Assembly (NCBI GenBank): GCA_030635565.1 | Contig: DAOVYP010000200.1 | Span: 1 to 5,101 of the forward strand | Direction of reading: 5' to 3' | From: Spirochaeta sp. | GTDB lineage: Bacteria; Spirochaetota; Spirochaetia; DSM-2461 | Length of the DNA stretch: 5,101 nt | In this document: in pieces, positions 1-5,101 of the stretch | Layout: each line of letters begins with the position of its first letter | Position numbering within the stretch: position 1 is the stretch's first letter | Notes under the pieces: model-generated | Seen by the model: only the letters and a program-made list of their open reading frames with translations | Database searches by the model: none | What the model was told of the DNA's origin: nothing | Position numbers and translations under genes: made by a program

Positions 1-356
1 ATGCAGAACAGACAGCCCCGGCGGCAGCCGATCTGGGTGGAGACGCAGAGGGTTCCCCGATTCTCATCGGGAATCCAGGCGGTTTCAACCGATCGCATCC
101 CGGAACTGAAAAGATACTTTTTCGTACCGTCTGTCGATACGGCGACCGAAGTCGGTTTTGAGATTCCGATATCGAAGTTCTCCGCCAGCCTGCTCCGGGC
201 CGCCCTGGAAAGATTGGTCATGTCGTCGAAAGAGGCGGCTCTGTGTCTGTAAAGCCATTCGGCCAGCTGCCTGCCGGCGAATGCGGGCAGTCCGATATCC
301 GCCGTGATGATTTTGAGTTCTTCCAGGGTTTTTCCGAACAGGATTTGTTTCGACAT
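1..356 (-). CDS. rlmN: 23S rRNA (adenine2503-C2)-methyltransferase RlmN, N-terminal part (cut by window edge)
   Basis: RlmN is a cytoplasmic radical-SAM enzyme that methylates C2 of A2503 in 23S rRNA (and A37 of some tRNAs). The first 118 residues are visible. Residues 1-60 form the small N-terminal accessory domain, with the family pattern GLPAFAGRQLAEWLY (22-36) and FDDMTNLS (43-50). STDGTKKYLF (74-83) and VETAWIP (90-96) follow, then LCVSTQIGC (103-111). The CxxxCxxC iron-sulfur motif is C111, C115 and C118. C104 lies 7 residues before the motif and E91 lies 13 before C104, the same spacing as C118 and E105 of E. coli RlmN. The catalytic methyl-carrying cysteine near the C-terminus lies outside the window. 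The ATG at 356 has GGAG six bases upstream. The gene lies 87 bases downstream of the RNase HII-like gene on the same strand. Cfr-type enzymes share the motif, but the housekeeping RlmN pattern fits well. Confidence 0.93.
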   Translation of the reverse strand, partial: MSKQILFGKTLEELKIITADIGLPAFAGRQLAEWLYRHRAASFDDMTNLSRAARSRLAENFDIGISKPTSVAVSTDGTKKYLFSSGMRSVETAWIPDENRGTLCVSTQIGCRRGCLFC

Positions 357-362
357 AACGGT

Positions 363-366
363 CTCC
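363..366 (-). promoter_or_regulatory. Shine-Dalgarno GGAG of rlmN
   Basis: On the minus strand GGGGAGACCGTT precedes the ATG at 356. The GGAG core is six bases from the start codon, which is good spacing and fixes the rlmN start. Confidence 0.7.
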
Positions 367-408
367 CCGCGGAATTTAGGTTTTCCCAGGGGCATGGTCA
401 AGGGCTGG

Positions 409-440
409 GTCTGTCCGGTAGTTCCGGGAACACTACAGAC
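409..440. repeat. Imperfect inverted repeat (possible RNA hairpin) between the RNase HII-like gene and rlmN
   Basis: GTCTG (409-413) and TAGT (419-422) pair with ACTA (432-435) and CAGAC (436-440). The central TCCGGGAAC forms the loop, and an unpaired TCCGG (414-418) makes a one-sided bulge. On the minus strand this lies 4 bases after the TAA stop at 444. No T-run follows on the minus strand, so it does not look like an intrinsic terminator. It could stabilise or mark the 3' end of the upstream message, or be chance. Confidence 0.3.
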
Positions 441-443
441 TCT

Positions 444-1412
444 TTACAGGCGCCTGATGAGGAGATCCCGGTCTTCCGGCATGGCTCCGGCGGCTTCAAT
501 GTCGGACAGAAAACGCCTGGCGTCCTGAGGATATCCCGCTGTGAACCGGATGCCCGGAACCTTTTCGGCCCACCATGAGTTGAAGAGCCGCATGGCGGTT
601 TCCCGGACATACTTGGCAATCATCGAGGCCAGGGCCGTTTCCATACGGATTCCGTCGGCACCAACCAGGAACTCGATACGGCGGTCTCCAACCTCGTAAA
701 CCGATCGTTTCCGACCTTCCTCGAGGGCTCGCAGCGGGGCACTGGGCATCAGCTCGGCCAGCCATTCACCATAGTAGCGGCGTCCGCCCTGCCGGTCGAC
801 GGTGATACGCCTTTCCCCGCTGCCGATACCGGAGATAGCATGTTCGAGAAGCGGCGAAATGATGGCCCGGACCGCTCCGCCCTTGCCTCCGTGATCATCC
901 AACGCCTTGTTGAATGTCCGGGCCGGTACAAAGCGCAGTTCGGGAAGCTCCATCCGGAGGCCCCGATTCTCCATGTGGGCTTTCACATCGGTGTTTAGCT
1001 TCAGGGTCCTACCTGGTTTTTCTCCCGGCCAGGGTACGGGAAATTCTCCCGCAGCGGCGAACCAGGGTGTTTCCATGAGGGCTTTGATGTCGGAAGGCGG
1101 ACAAAGAGATCTCAGGAGATCAGCAAAAGAGCAAGGCAGAGACACACCGGCCGCCCCGATAAAAGCCGTTACCCCGGTTTCCAGTGTATTGATGCCGATG
1201 GAAGGGGAGTACAGGACTTTACTGTCGGCGATGGCCAGCCGCCCTGATTTGTCTTTTTCCCTTGTAATTAAATCGGAAAGAATCCCGTAGATTTCCCTTG
1301 CAGGTCCGTCTGAAAGGGAACTCAGCTGAAAAGTCGTCAGGCAGACACAGAACGGCCCGAGGCTGGGACCGAGGGCGGCTTCATCCAGTCCTGAAAGAGT
1401 GATAGGAGTCAT
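444..1412 (-). CDS. Divergent RNase HII-class (RNase H-fold) protein
   Basis: RNase HII cuts RNA in RNA-DNA hybrids and at single ribonucleotides in DNA. The 322-residue product shows the family landmarks in order: GLDEAALGP (8-16, matching GIDEAGRGP), ADSK (62-65, matching DSK), ITVDRQGG (203-210, matching the third catalytic Asp), ADGIRMETALASMIAKYVRE (252-271, matching the AASI-AK helix region) and GYP (293-295, matching GYGT). The carboxylate set D10, E11, D206 and D253 is therefore present. Two things are odd. The GRG segment that contacts the ribose 2'-OH reads A13-L14-G15. Residues 66-200 form a long stretch without recognisable RNase HII motifs, so the protein is roughly half again as long as a usual RNase HII. 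The D206 and D253 blocks resemble the archaeal/eukaryotic form (VDTVG, ADALYP) more than the usual bacterial one. The start ATG overlaps the stop of the upstream GH36-like gene (ATGA) and has no clear Shine-Dalgarno of its own, so translation is probably coupled. Membership of the class is well supported, but true ribonucleotide cleavage is uncertain. It should not be called rnhB without experimental support. Confidence 0.8.
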   Translation of the reverse strand: MTPITLSGLDEAALGPSLGPFCVCLTTFQLSSLSDGPAREIYGILSDLITREKDKSGRLAIADSKVLYSPSIGINTLETGVTAFIGAAGVSLPCSFADLLRSLCPPSDIKALMETPWFAAAGEFPVPWPGEKPGRTLKLNTDVKAHMENRGLRMELPELRFVPARTFNKALDDHGGKGGAVRAIISPLLEHAISGIGSGERRITVDRQGGRRYYGEWLAELMPSAPLRALEEGRKRSVYEVGDRRIEFLVGADGIRMETALASMIAKYVRETAMRLFNSWWAEKVPGIRFTAGYPQDARRFLSDIEAAGAMPEDRDLLIRRL

Positions 1413-3187
1413 CCCCGGAAGAGCCGATGACCCCTGGGCGGAAGTGCGACATGAATCTCGGGACTGTTGAAAACCGTACCGTCACCGGCGGAAAGGGGGG
1501 ACGATAACCCAAGGGCCGTTTTCAGCCTGTCCCGGTCCAGACGGACTTCTTTTTTCCTTTCCGACAGATTGAACAGGGCGATCCAACCCCGGCTATTTCT
1601 AACAACCAGGGGTTCGGTCCGTCCGCCGCCGATATTCGGGGCAATACCGAGTCGTCCCTTGCGGCACTGATCGAACAATTTCAGGAATTCTTTAACAGTA
1701 TCAATTGTTTCAATATCCAGTTCCCTCGGGTCTCCCGCAAGGGACACCAGACCGGAAGACAACATGACGGCATTCATGAGGGACCGGGCCGCCGATCCGG
1801 ACACCTCTTTGAACATATTCATGGGAAGCAGGCCGGAAGAGTTGATCCATGCCGATTCATTCCATGGAGAACGATGGAGATGAGCGGAAGCGATGGACAT
1901 GGCGGTACGGCGTTTTCTGCGGGAGTTGTACCCGGCAAACAGATCGGATGAGGGAGCCATAACCTGGGAGTCCCAGACATCGGGAGTCGTCAGCAGTGGT
2001 AGTCCGGATGCGATAAGCAGCACCTTATGCCCCAAAGCTTCACGAACGGCCGCCGCGGCTGTTTTCATAAGGTTCCCGACTCCAATCCTGTTGTCGGAGC
2101 GTATTCCCGGAACCGCAGAATCCCCTATACGTTCCAGAAAAAAAGTCCTGAAACCCCACTTGTCCCTCATGATGGATAAAGTCCGACTGATGTGTGCCAG
2201 GACTTCCGGTCTGGTGACATCAAGCACGAAAGATAAATCCCGTTCTCCGGCATATCCGGGAACCATCACAGGTGAGCCGTTGGAGATTTTCACCAGCCAG
2301 TCACGGTTTTCGGATGCCAGAGCGGATTTTCTTGAAACGAGAAATGGGGCAAACCTCAGCCCGGGGATCATTTTGTGCTCACTGATCGTACGGGAAAAGC
2401 TGCCCATCCGGTCTTTGAAGGCATCGGTCGGAGTCAGCCAGTCGCCGGTTTCCAATGCGTAATCCGGGCCGAGGGCAAACCAGTTAACTTTTATTTTATT
2501 GTTTCTGATCGAACCCAGGATTTCCCTGAGGTCTTTCGGGGCCTGAATCTCACTGCCGCCGCACCAACCGGCTCTTCTGTCCCGGGACATTTCCCGGCCG
2601 GAAGAGGCTTTCCATTCACGCCGCCAGGATTTCACCAGACGGTCAGCATTTCCCCGGCTCATTCCGACAATCGGAAGATTGAGGGTTTCTCCCTCATTGA
2701 ATATTCTGTTGATCTCCCAGCTTATTATCAGAGTTTTAGCGCCGGGTCTGCAGTGGAATCGAATGGGATAATCGGCAGGGGGTGATTGTTTGAAAAGCAG
2801 GCCGTCCGCATCGGGAGATTCGGACAGCCAGAGTGCCCAGGCCCCCTCTCTGGCGCAGGTTTCCGACAGGGTTCCGGGAATGGATTTAAACCGTCCTACT
2901 GTGAAAATGTCGGAGTATGACTCGGTCCAGACTGCGATTTCTCCTCTGTGACGGGGGGATCTGAAATGAAACTCCAGGGCTAGGCTGCGAATATAGAGTT
3001 CGGAACCAACCTTGAGGACAGTCTCGATCCGCTTATCCCTCCAGGCAGTCTGCAACTCAGTTGGGCCTACCTCAAAAGTATGCTCTTTCGCCCCTTCTCC
3101 CAGGCGTCCACGGGTTCTAATGCTGCGGGTGGGTTTCAGGCCGTATTTCAGTATTGCGGAAGTGCCGCCGGGCAGAATTTTAATCAT
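1409..3187 (-). CDS. GH36 alpha-galactosidase-like protein with altered active-site motifs
   Basis: GH36 enzymes are retaining alpha-galactosidases and related transglycosidases with an N-terminal beta domain, a TIM barrel and a C-terminal beta domain. The 592-residue product has no signal peptide, so it is probably cytoplasmic. Barrel landmarks appear in order: AGWCGG (206-211, family GWCSWY), a strand ending in GDWL (248-251), GLRFAPFLVS (276-285, family GLWxAPFLVS), LDVTRPEVL (322-330), SGLPLLTTPDVWD (394-406, family GAPLLPSxGxVD) and SLAGDP (482-487). A C-terminal GWIALFNLSE (534-543) follows. The usual catalytic and binding residues are changed. The DDG after barrel strand 1 is replaced around FALGPDY (237-243). 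The nucleophile motif KLDF reads FLER, with E352 in the Asp position. The acid/base RIGPD segment reads VMAPS (409-413). I chose the ATG at 3187 because GGAG lies five bases upstream; a TTG at 3208 would add seven residues but has only a weak ribosome site. It could be a non-catalytic homologue or an enzyme with a shifted specificity. Its last codons overlap the RNase HII-like gene. Confidence 0.82.
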   Translation of the reverse strand: MIKILPGGTSAILKYGLKPTRSIRTRGRLGEGAKEHTFEVGPTELQTAWRDKRIETVLKVGSELYIRSLALEFHFRSPRHRGEIAVWTESYSDIFTVGRFKSIPGTLSETCAREGAWALWLSESPDADGLLFKQSPPADYPIRFHCRPGAKTLIISWEINRIFNEGETLNLPIVGMSRGNADRLVKSWRREWKASSGREMSRDRRAGWCGGSEIQAPKDLREILGSIRNNKIKVNWFALGPDYALETGDWLTPTDAFKDRMGSFSRTISEHKMIPGLRFAPFLVSRKSALASENRDWLVKISNGSPVMVPGYAGERDLSFVLDVTRPEVLAHISRTLSIMRDKWGFRTFFLERIGDSAVPGIRSDNRIGVGNLMKTAAAAVREALGHKVLLIASGLPLLTTPDVWDSQVMAPSSDLFAGYNSRRKRRTAMSIASAHLHRSPWNESAWINSSGLLPMNMFKEVSGSAARSLMNAVMLSSGLVSLAGDPRELDIETIDTVKEFLKLFDQCRKGRLGIAPNIGGGRTEPLVVRNSRGWIALFNLSERKKEVRLDRDRLKTALGLSSPLSAGDGTVFNSPEIHVALPPRGHRLFRG

Positions 3188-3303
3188 CAGGGCTCCATGT
3201 TTCGACAATTAGCTTACTCTGATGCAGGAATCACTGCCAGTACCGCCAAACATGTATAAATCATTGGTATCTATTGCTGTTGTATGCCGATAAACCTAGT
3301 ATC
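3188..3303. promoter_or_regulatory. Divergent intergenic region with candidate back-to-back -10 elements
   Basis: The 116 bases between the two outward-facing genes must hold the start signals for at least one, probably both, transcription units. ATGTATAAAT around 3252-3261 reads as a -10-like TATAAA (3255-3260) on the plus strand, 43 bases before the ATG at 3304. On the minus strand it reads as TATACA (3253-3258), about 65 bases before the ATG at 3187. No convincing -35 box is visible at 16-18 bases from either. The region's role is well supported by gene layout, but the exact boxes are only candidates. Confidence 0.4.
3193..3196 (-). promoter_or_regulatory. Shine-Dalgarno GGAG that decides the start of the GH36-like gene
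   Basis: The minus strand reads CATGGAGCCCTGATGATT. GGAG stands five bases before the ATG at 3187. This favours the ATG over the upstream in-frame TTG at 3208. Confidence 0.65.
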
Positions 3304-4539
3304 ATGATTAAGAATATGAAGCGCGGTTTTTTTCTGTTTATCTTTTTTACCCTGATTCTGGCGGGTCTTACCGCAGAGGAAGAGTGGCGAGGGGATGCAG
3401 ACCGCGCGGACAGGTATTTCCGGGTCGGTGATTACGATGCCGCCTGGCTTTTTTATGAGCGGGCTCTGGTTCAGGGCAGTGATGACGGACTCATCATCTA
3501 TCGGGCTGCTGAGAGCTTTCGCCTTCAGGAATTGACGGACAATCCGGAATTCGGAAACGCCCTGTACGCCGTTGCCAGGCACTTCCTCCAGGATCAGTAT
3601 CCCGACGATCCGGCACTGACCGATTCAGAAAATTACATCGACGAAAACATGGTTGTGAACCGCCGTTTCCTCAGGCAGACCTATGCCGTCATCGGAGCCA
3701 AGGCGCCGAAAGCCCGCCGTCCGGTTACCGAAGGAGTCGGTTCGATTACAGGCTTTTTCGTTTCCCGTATCGAAGAGCTGGGACAGCTTTTCCTCATTAT
3801 AAAATCCGAAGGTATCAGGGAAGGTTCCTCATGGGCGAAGGAACGGGCCTGGAGCCTGTTGCTTTCCCTGCTGATCGTGAATGCCGTGACGGGTATAATC
3901 CTGCCTGTGGTTATGGCTGTAACAGTGGCCCGTGAGGGTCGTAAAAGTTATGTGACCGCCTATGCCTTCCTGCTTCACTGGGGTCCTCTGGGTATTCACA
4001 GATTTTATCTTGGGCGTTATGTCAGTGGTTTTATCTGGCTCTTTACCGGAGGGCTTCTCGGACTGGGTGTCTTTTTCGACCTCTTTCTTACCGGCGCCTA
4101 TATTCGTTTCTGGAATGAGGATCACCGGGGGGAACGGCCGGCTCATAGACCCCGGTCAACCGGAACAATCAGGCAGCCGAAAGTTAAAAGAGTCAAAACT
4201 CCCAGAGCACCTAAGCCGCCCAGGGCTCCCAAAGTACCAAAAGCTCCAAAAACACCAAACGTCTCCAAGTCCAAAAGTTCCCGGAAGACATCATCCGATA
4301 TTGATACGAGTGAAAAATTCGCATTCGGGGCGGCAGTCGGAGCCGCCGCCGCTTCACCCGTGGAATCCGTGGAACCCGTGGAGTCTGATGATGATTTCGG
4401 CGACCTTCCAGATTTGTCGTTCGACGATGACGTTTCGGATGATTTTTCCGTTCCGTCCGTCTCAGAGGACGATGAATTCACCTCGGAATTACCTGAAGAG
4501 TTGAGTGATGATGATTTCGATATCAAATCCCTTGAGTAA
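3304..4539 (+). CDS. TM2-domain envelope protein with TPR-like N-terminus and a basic-then-acidic cytoplasmic tail
   Basis: The 411-residue product starts with a signal peptide: KNMKR, then a hydrophobic stretch to about 22, with likely cleavage after GLTA (21-24). Residues 30-78 contain a TPR-like helical pair (ADRYFRVGDYDAAWLFYERAL, then IIYRAAESFRLQE). A transmembrane helix spans about 183-208, followed by the positively charged AREGRK (209-214). The TM2 domain spans about 215-265 with the hallmark HRFYLGR (232-238), two hydrophobic helices and FFDLFLTG (257-264). Positive charge after each membrane exit predicts that the N-terminal part is outside the inner membrane and the C-terminus is in the cytoplasm. 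Residues 291-330 are Lys/Pro/Ala-rich with repeating xPK units. Residues 357-411 are strongly acidic and contain only one basic residue. No biochemical role is known to me for this architecture. The start is uncertain: ATG 3304 is used here, and ATG 3316 (MKRGFF) gives an equally good signal peptide; neither has a strong Shine-Dalgarno. A further TTG at 3274 is unlikely. The gene is followed after 10 bases by a lipoprotein gene on the same strand. Confidence 0.82.
   Translation: MIKNMKRGFFLFIFFTLILAGLTAEEEWRGDADRADRYFRVGDYDAAWLFYERALVQGSDDGLIIYRAAESFRLQELTDNPEFGNALYAVARHFLQDQYPDDPALTDSENYIDENMVVNRRFLRQTYAVIGAKAPKARRPVTEGVGSITGFFVSRIEELGQLFLIIKSEGIREGSSWAKERAWSLLLSLLIVNAVTGIILPVVMAVTVAREGRKSYVTAYAFLLHWGPLGIHRFYLGRYVSGFIWLFTGGLLGLGVFFDLFLTGAYIRFWNEDHRGERPAHRPRSTGTIRQPKVKRVKTPRAPKPPRAPKVPKAPKTPNVSKSKSSRKTSSDIDTSEKFAFGAAVGAAAASPVESVEPVESDDDFGDLPDLSFDDDVSDDFSVPSVSEDDEFTSELPEELSDDDFDIKSLE
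4198..4260 (+). repeat. Pro-Lys repeat region inside the TM2 gene
   Basis: This segment encodes residues 299-319, made of degenerate xPK tripeptides and RAPK/KAPK units (TPRAPK, PPRAPK, VPKAPK, TPN). Codons vary between copies (CCC, CCT, CCG, CCA for Pro; AAG and AAA for Lys), so the repeat is kept at protein level rather than being a fresh DNA slippage product. It forms a flexible, strongly basic linker on the predicted cytoplasmic side. Confidence 0.75.
4360..4386 (+). repeat. Three tandem 9-base units encoding VES-VEP-VES
   Basis: GTGGAATCC, GTGGAACCC and GTGGAGTCT follow one another without gaps, in frame. They sit at the border between an Ala-rich stretch (residues 342-350) and the acidic tail. 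This looks like a small in-frame duplication within a disordered region. Confidence 0.7.
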
Positions 4540-4549
4540 AACCTTTCGG

Positions 4550-5101
4550 ATGGGCCGTGCTGTAATGGCCCTTGTCGTACTTCTACTGGTTTTTTCCTGC
4601 TCCAGCGGTCCCGAAACGGGGAAAACGCCCGAGTGGATATCTTCATACCCGGCCGATACCGCTTATTACGTCGGTATCGGCGGCAGCAACGGCGGTAATA
4701 TGGCGGAAGACCGGGATAAGGCCGCCGCCGCCGCCCGGGCCGATCTGGCCGCCCAGATTTCCGCCCAGGTGAGTTCCGAACTGGAAGTCTCATCCCGGGC
4801 TTCATCTGATGGAGATTTCAGTGAGTCTGTGGAAAGAACCGTCAATGAATCGGTTGAACAGAATCTGAAATCCGTCGAAACCGTCGATACATGGTTTTCA
4901 CCGGAACATGGAGCCTGGGTTTACGTTCGTCTTTCCAAAGCTGTATGGGCCGCCATCGTCCACGAAGAAATTGCCAACCTCACCCTGAGGGCTAACAGCA
5001 TCCTGGAGCCCGTTGCCTCGGGTCACATGACGGAAGCTGAAGATATGGCTGCTCTGGGACGGGCCCGGAGTGTCCTTTTATCCTCCCCCTGTGGACTTCT
5101 G
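4550..5101 (+). CDS. LPP20-family lipoprotein, N-terminal part (cut by window edge)
   Basis: The reading frame stays open to the right edge (184 codons). MGRAVMALVVLLLVFSC is a lipoprotein signal peptide: a short basic start, a hydrophobic core, and C17 preceded by VFS, a relaxed lipobox of the kind common in spirochaetes. The mature part has LPP20-like landmarks: PEW (27-29), YYVGIGGS (39-46), DKAAAAARADLAAQI (56-70) and WVYVRLSK (123-130). LPP20 proteins are membrane-anchored lipoproteins, mostly of undefined function. The frame begins 10 bases after the stop of the TM2 gene, so the two are probably co-transcribed. No good Shine-Dalgarno precedes ATG 4550. An in-frame TTG at 4532, overlapping the end of the TM2 gene, would add MSKTFR and give a more basic signal-peptide start; ATG 4565 would shorten it. 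The LPP20 assignment rests on motif pattern alone. Confidence 0.8.
   Translation, partial: MGRAVMALVVLLLVFSCSSGPETGKTPEWISSYPADTAYYVGIGGSNGGNMAEDRDKAAAAARADLAAQISAQVSSELEVSSRASSDGDFSESVERTVNESVEQNLKSVETVDTWFSPEHGAWVYVRLSKAVWAAIVHEEIANLTLRANSILEPVASGHMTEAEDMAALGRARSVLLSSPCGLL

Noticed and set aside
409..440. Intrinsic terminator after the RNase HII-like gene.
   Set aside because: The stem is interrupted by a five-base bulge and no T-run follows on the minus strand.
1..578. Two plus-strand open frames (1-252 and 243-578) at the left edge.
   Set aside because: They lie opposite rlmN and the RNase HII-like 3' end. The minus strand gives an unmistakable RlmN sequence, whereas the plus-strand translations show no recognisable family features.
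1893..2785. Plus-strand open frames of 189 and 136 residues opposite the GH36-like gene.
   Set aside because: They are antisense shadows: the minus-strand frame carries ordered GH36 motifs over the same bases, and these frames have no family features or convincing ribosome sites.
444..3187. A sugar-utilisation operon or a defence system built from the GH36-like and nuclease-like genes.
   Set aside because: There are no transporters, sugar kinases, regulators or other defence-type partners in the window, and the downstream gene is housekeeping rlmN. The adjacency alone does not support either reading.
3188..3208. TTG start at 3208 for the GH36-like gene.
   Set aside because: The ATG at 3187 has GGAG at five bases, while the TTG has only a weak upstream AG-rich sequence. 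The seven extra residues match nothing recognisable.
3274..3303. TTG start at 3274 for the TM2 gene.
   Set aside because: It would place ten extra residues, including an acidic one, before a signal peptide that is already complete from 3304 or 3316, and it has no ribosome binding site.
3962..4504. Plus-strand open frame of 180 residues in another frame of the TM2 gene.
   Set aside because: It lies wholly inside the TM2 coding sequence, which has the HRFYLGR hallmark and clear membrane helices. This frame has none.
4143..4805. Minus-strand open frame of 220 residues.
   Set aside because: It is antisense to the tail of the TM2 gene and the start of the lipoprotein gene. Its Ser- and Arg-rich composition is what the complementary strand of those biased codons would produce.

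Overview
The window holds two divergent transcription units separated by a 116-base intergenic region near position 3,250. It reads as ordinary bacterial chromosome: moderately high G+C by eye, tightly packed genes, and no mobile elements, RNA genes or CRISPR repeats that I could see. A Gram-negative (diderm) bacterium, possibly a free-living spirochaete, is my best guess. It rests on the LPP20-type lipoprotein with a loose lipobox, the TM2-domain envelope protein and the GH36-like protein. This is an inference from gene content, not a proven assignment.

Leftward unit (minus strand, from 3187 down to the left edge). First is a 592-residue cytoplasmic protein with the fold signature of GH36 alpha-galactosidases, but with its usual catalytic and sugar-binding motifs altered. 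It overlaps by 4 bases (ATGA) a 322-residue protein of the RNase HII class. That protein keeps the four catalytic carboxylates but lacks the Gly-Arg-Gly ribonucleotide-sensing motif and carries a long internal insertion. After an 87-base gap comes rlmN, the radical-SAM 23S rRNA A2503 methyltransferase. The window's left edge cuts rlmN at the third cysteine of its iron-sulfur motif.

Rightward unit (plus strand, from about 3304 to the right edge). First is a 411-residue membrane protein with a signal peptide, a TPR-like extracytoplasmic region, one transmembrane helix, a TM2 hairpin, a Pro/Lys-rich basic linker and a very acidic C-terminal tail. Ten bases later begins an LPP20-family lipoprotein that runs off the right edge. 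The two are probably co-transcribed and probably act in the cell envelope.

The most interesting material is the pair of altered enzymes in the leftward unit, a possible pseudo-glycosidase coupled to an RNase HII relative with changed substrate recognition, and the charge-segregated cytoplasmic tail of the TM2 protein. I see no clear evidence that the whole window forms a single novel system.
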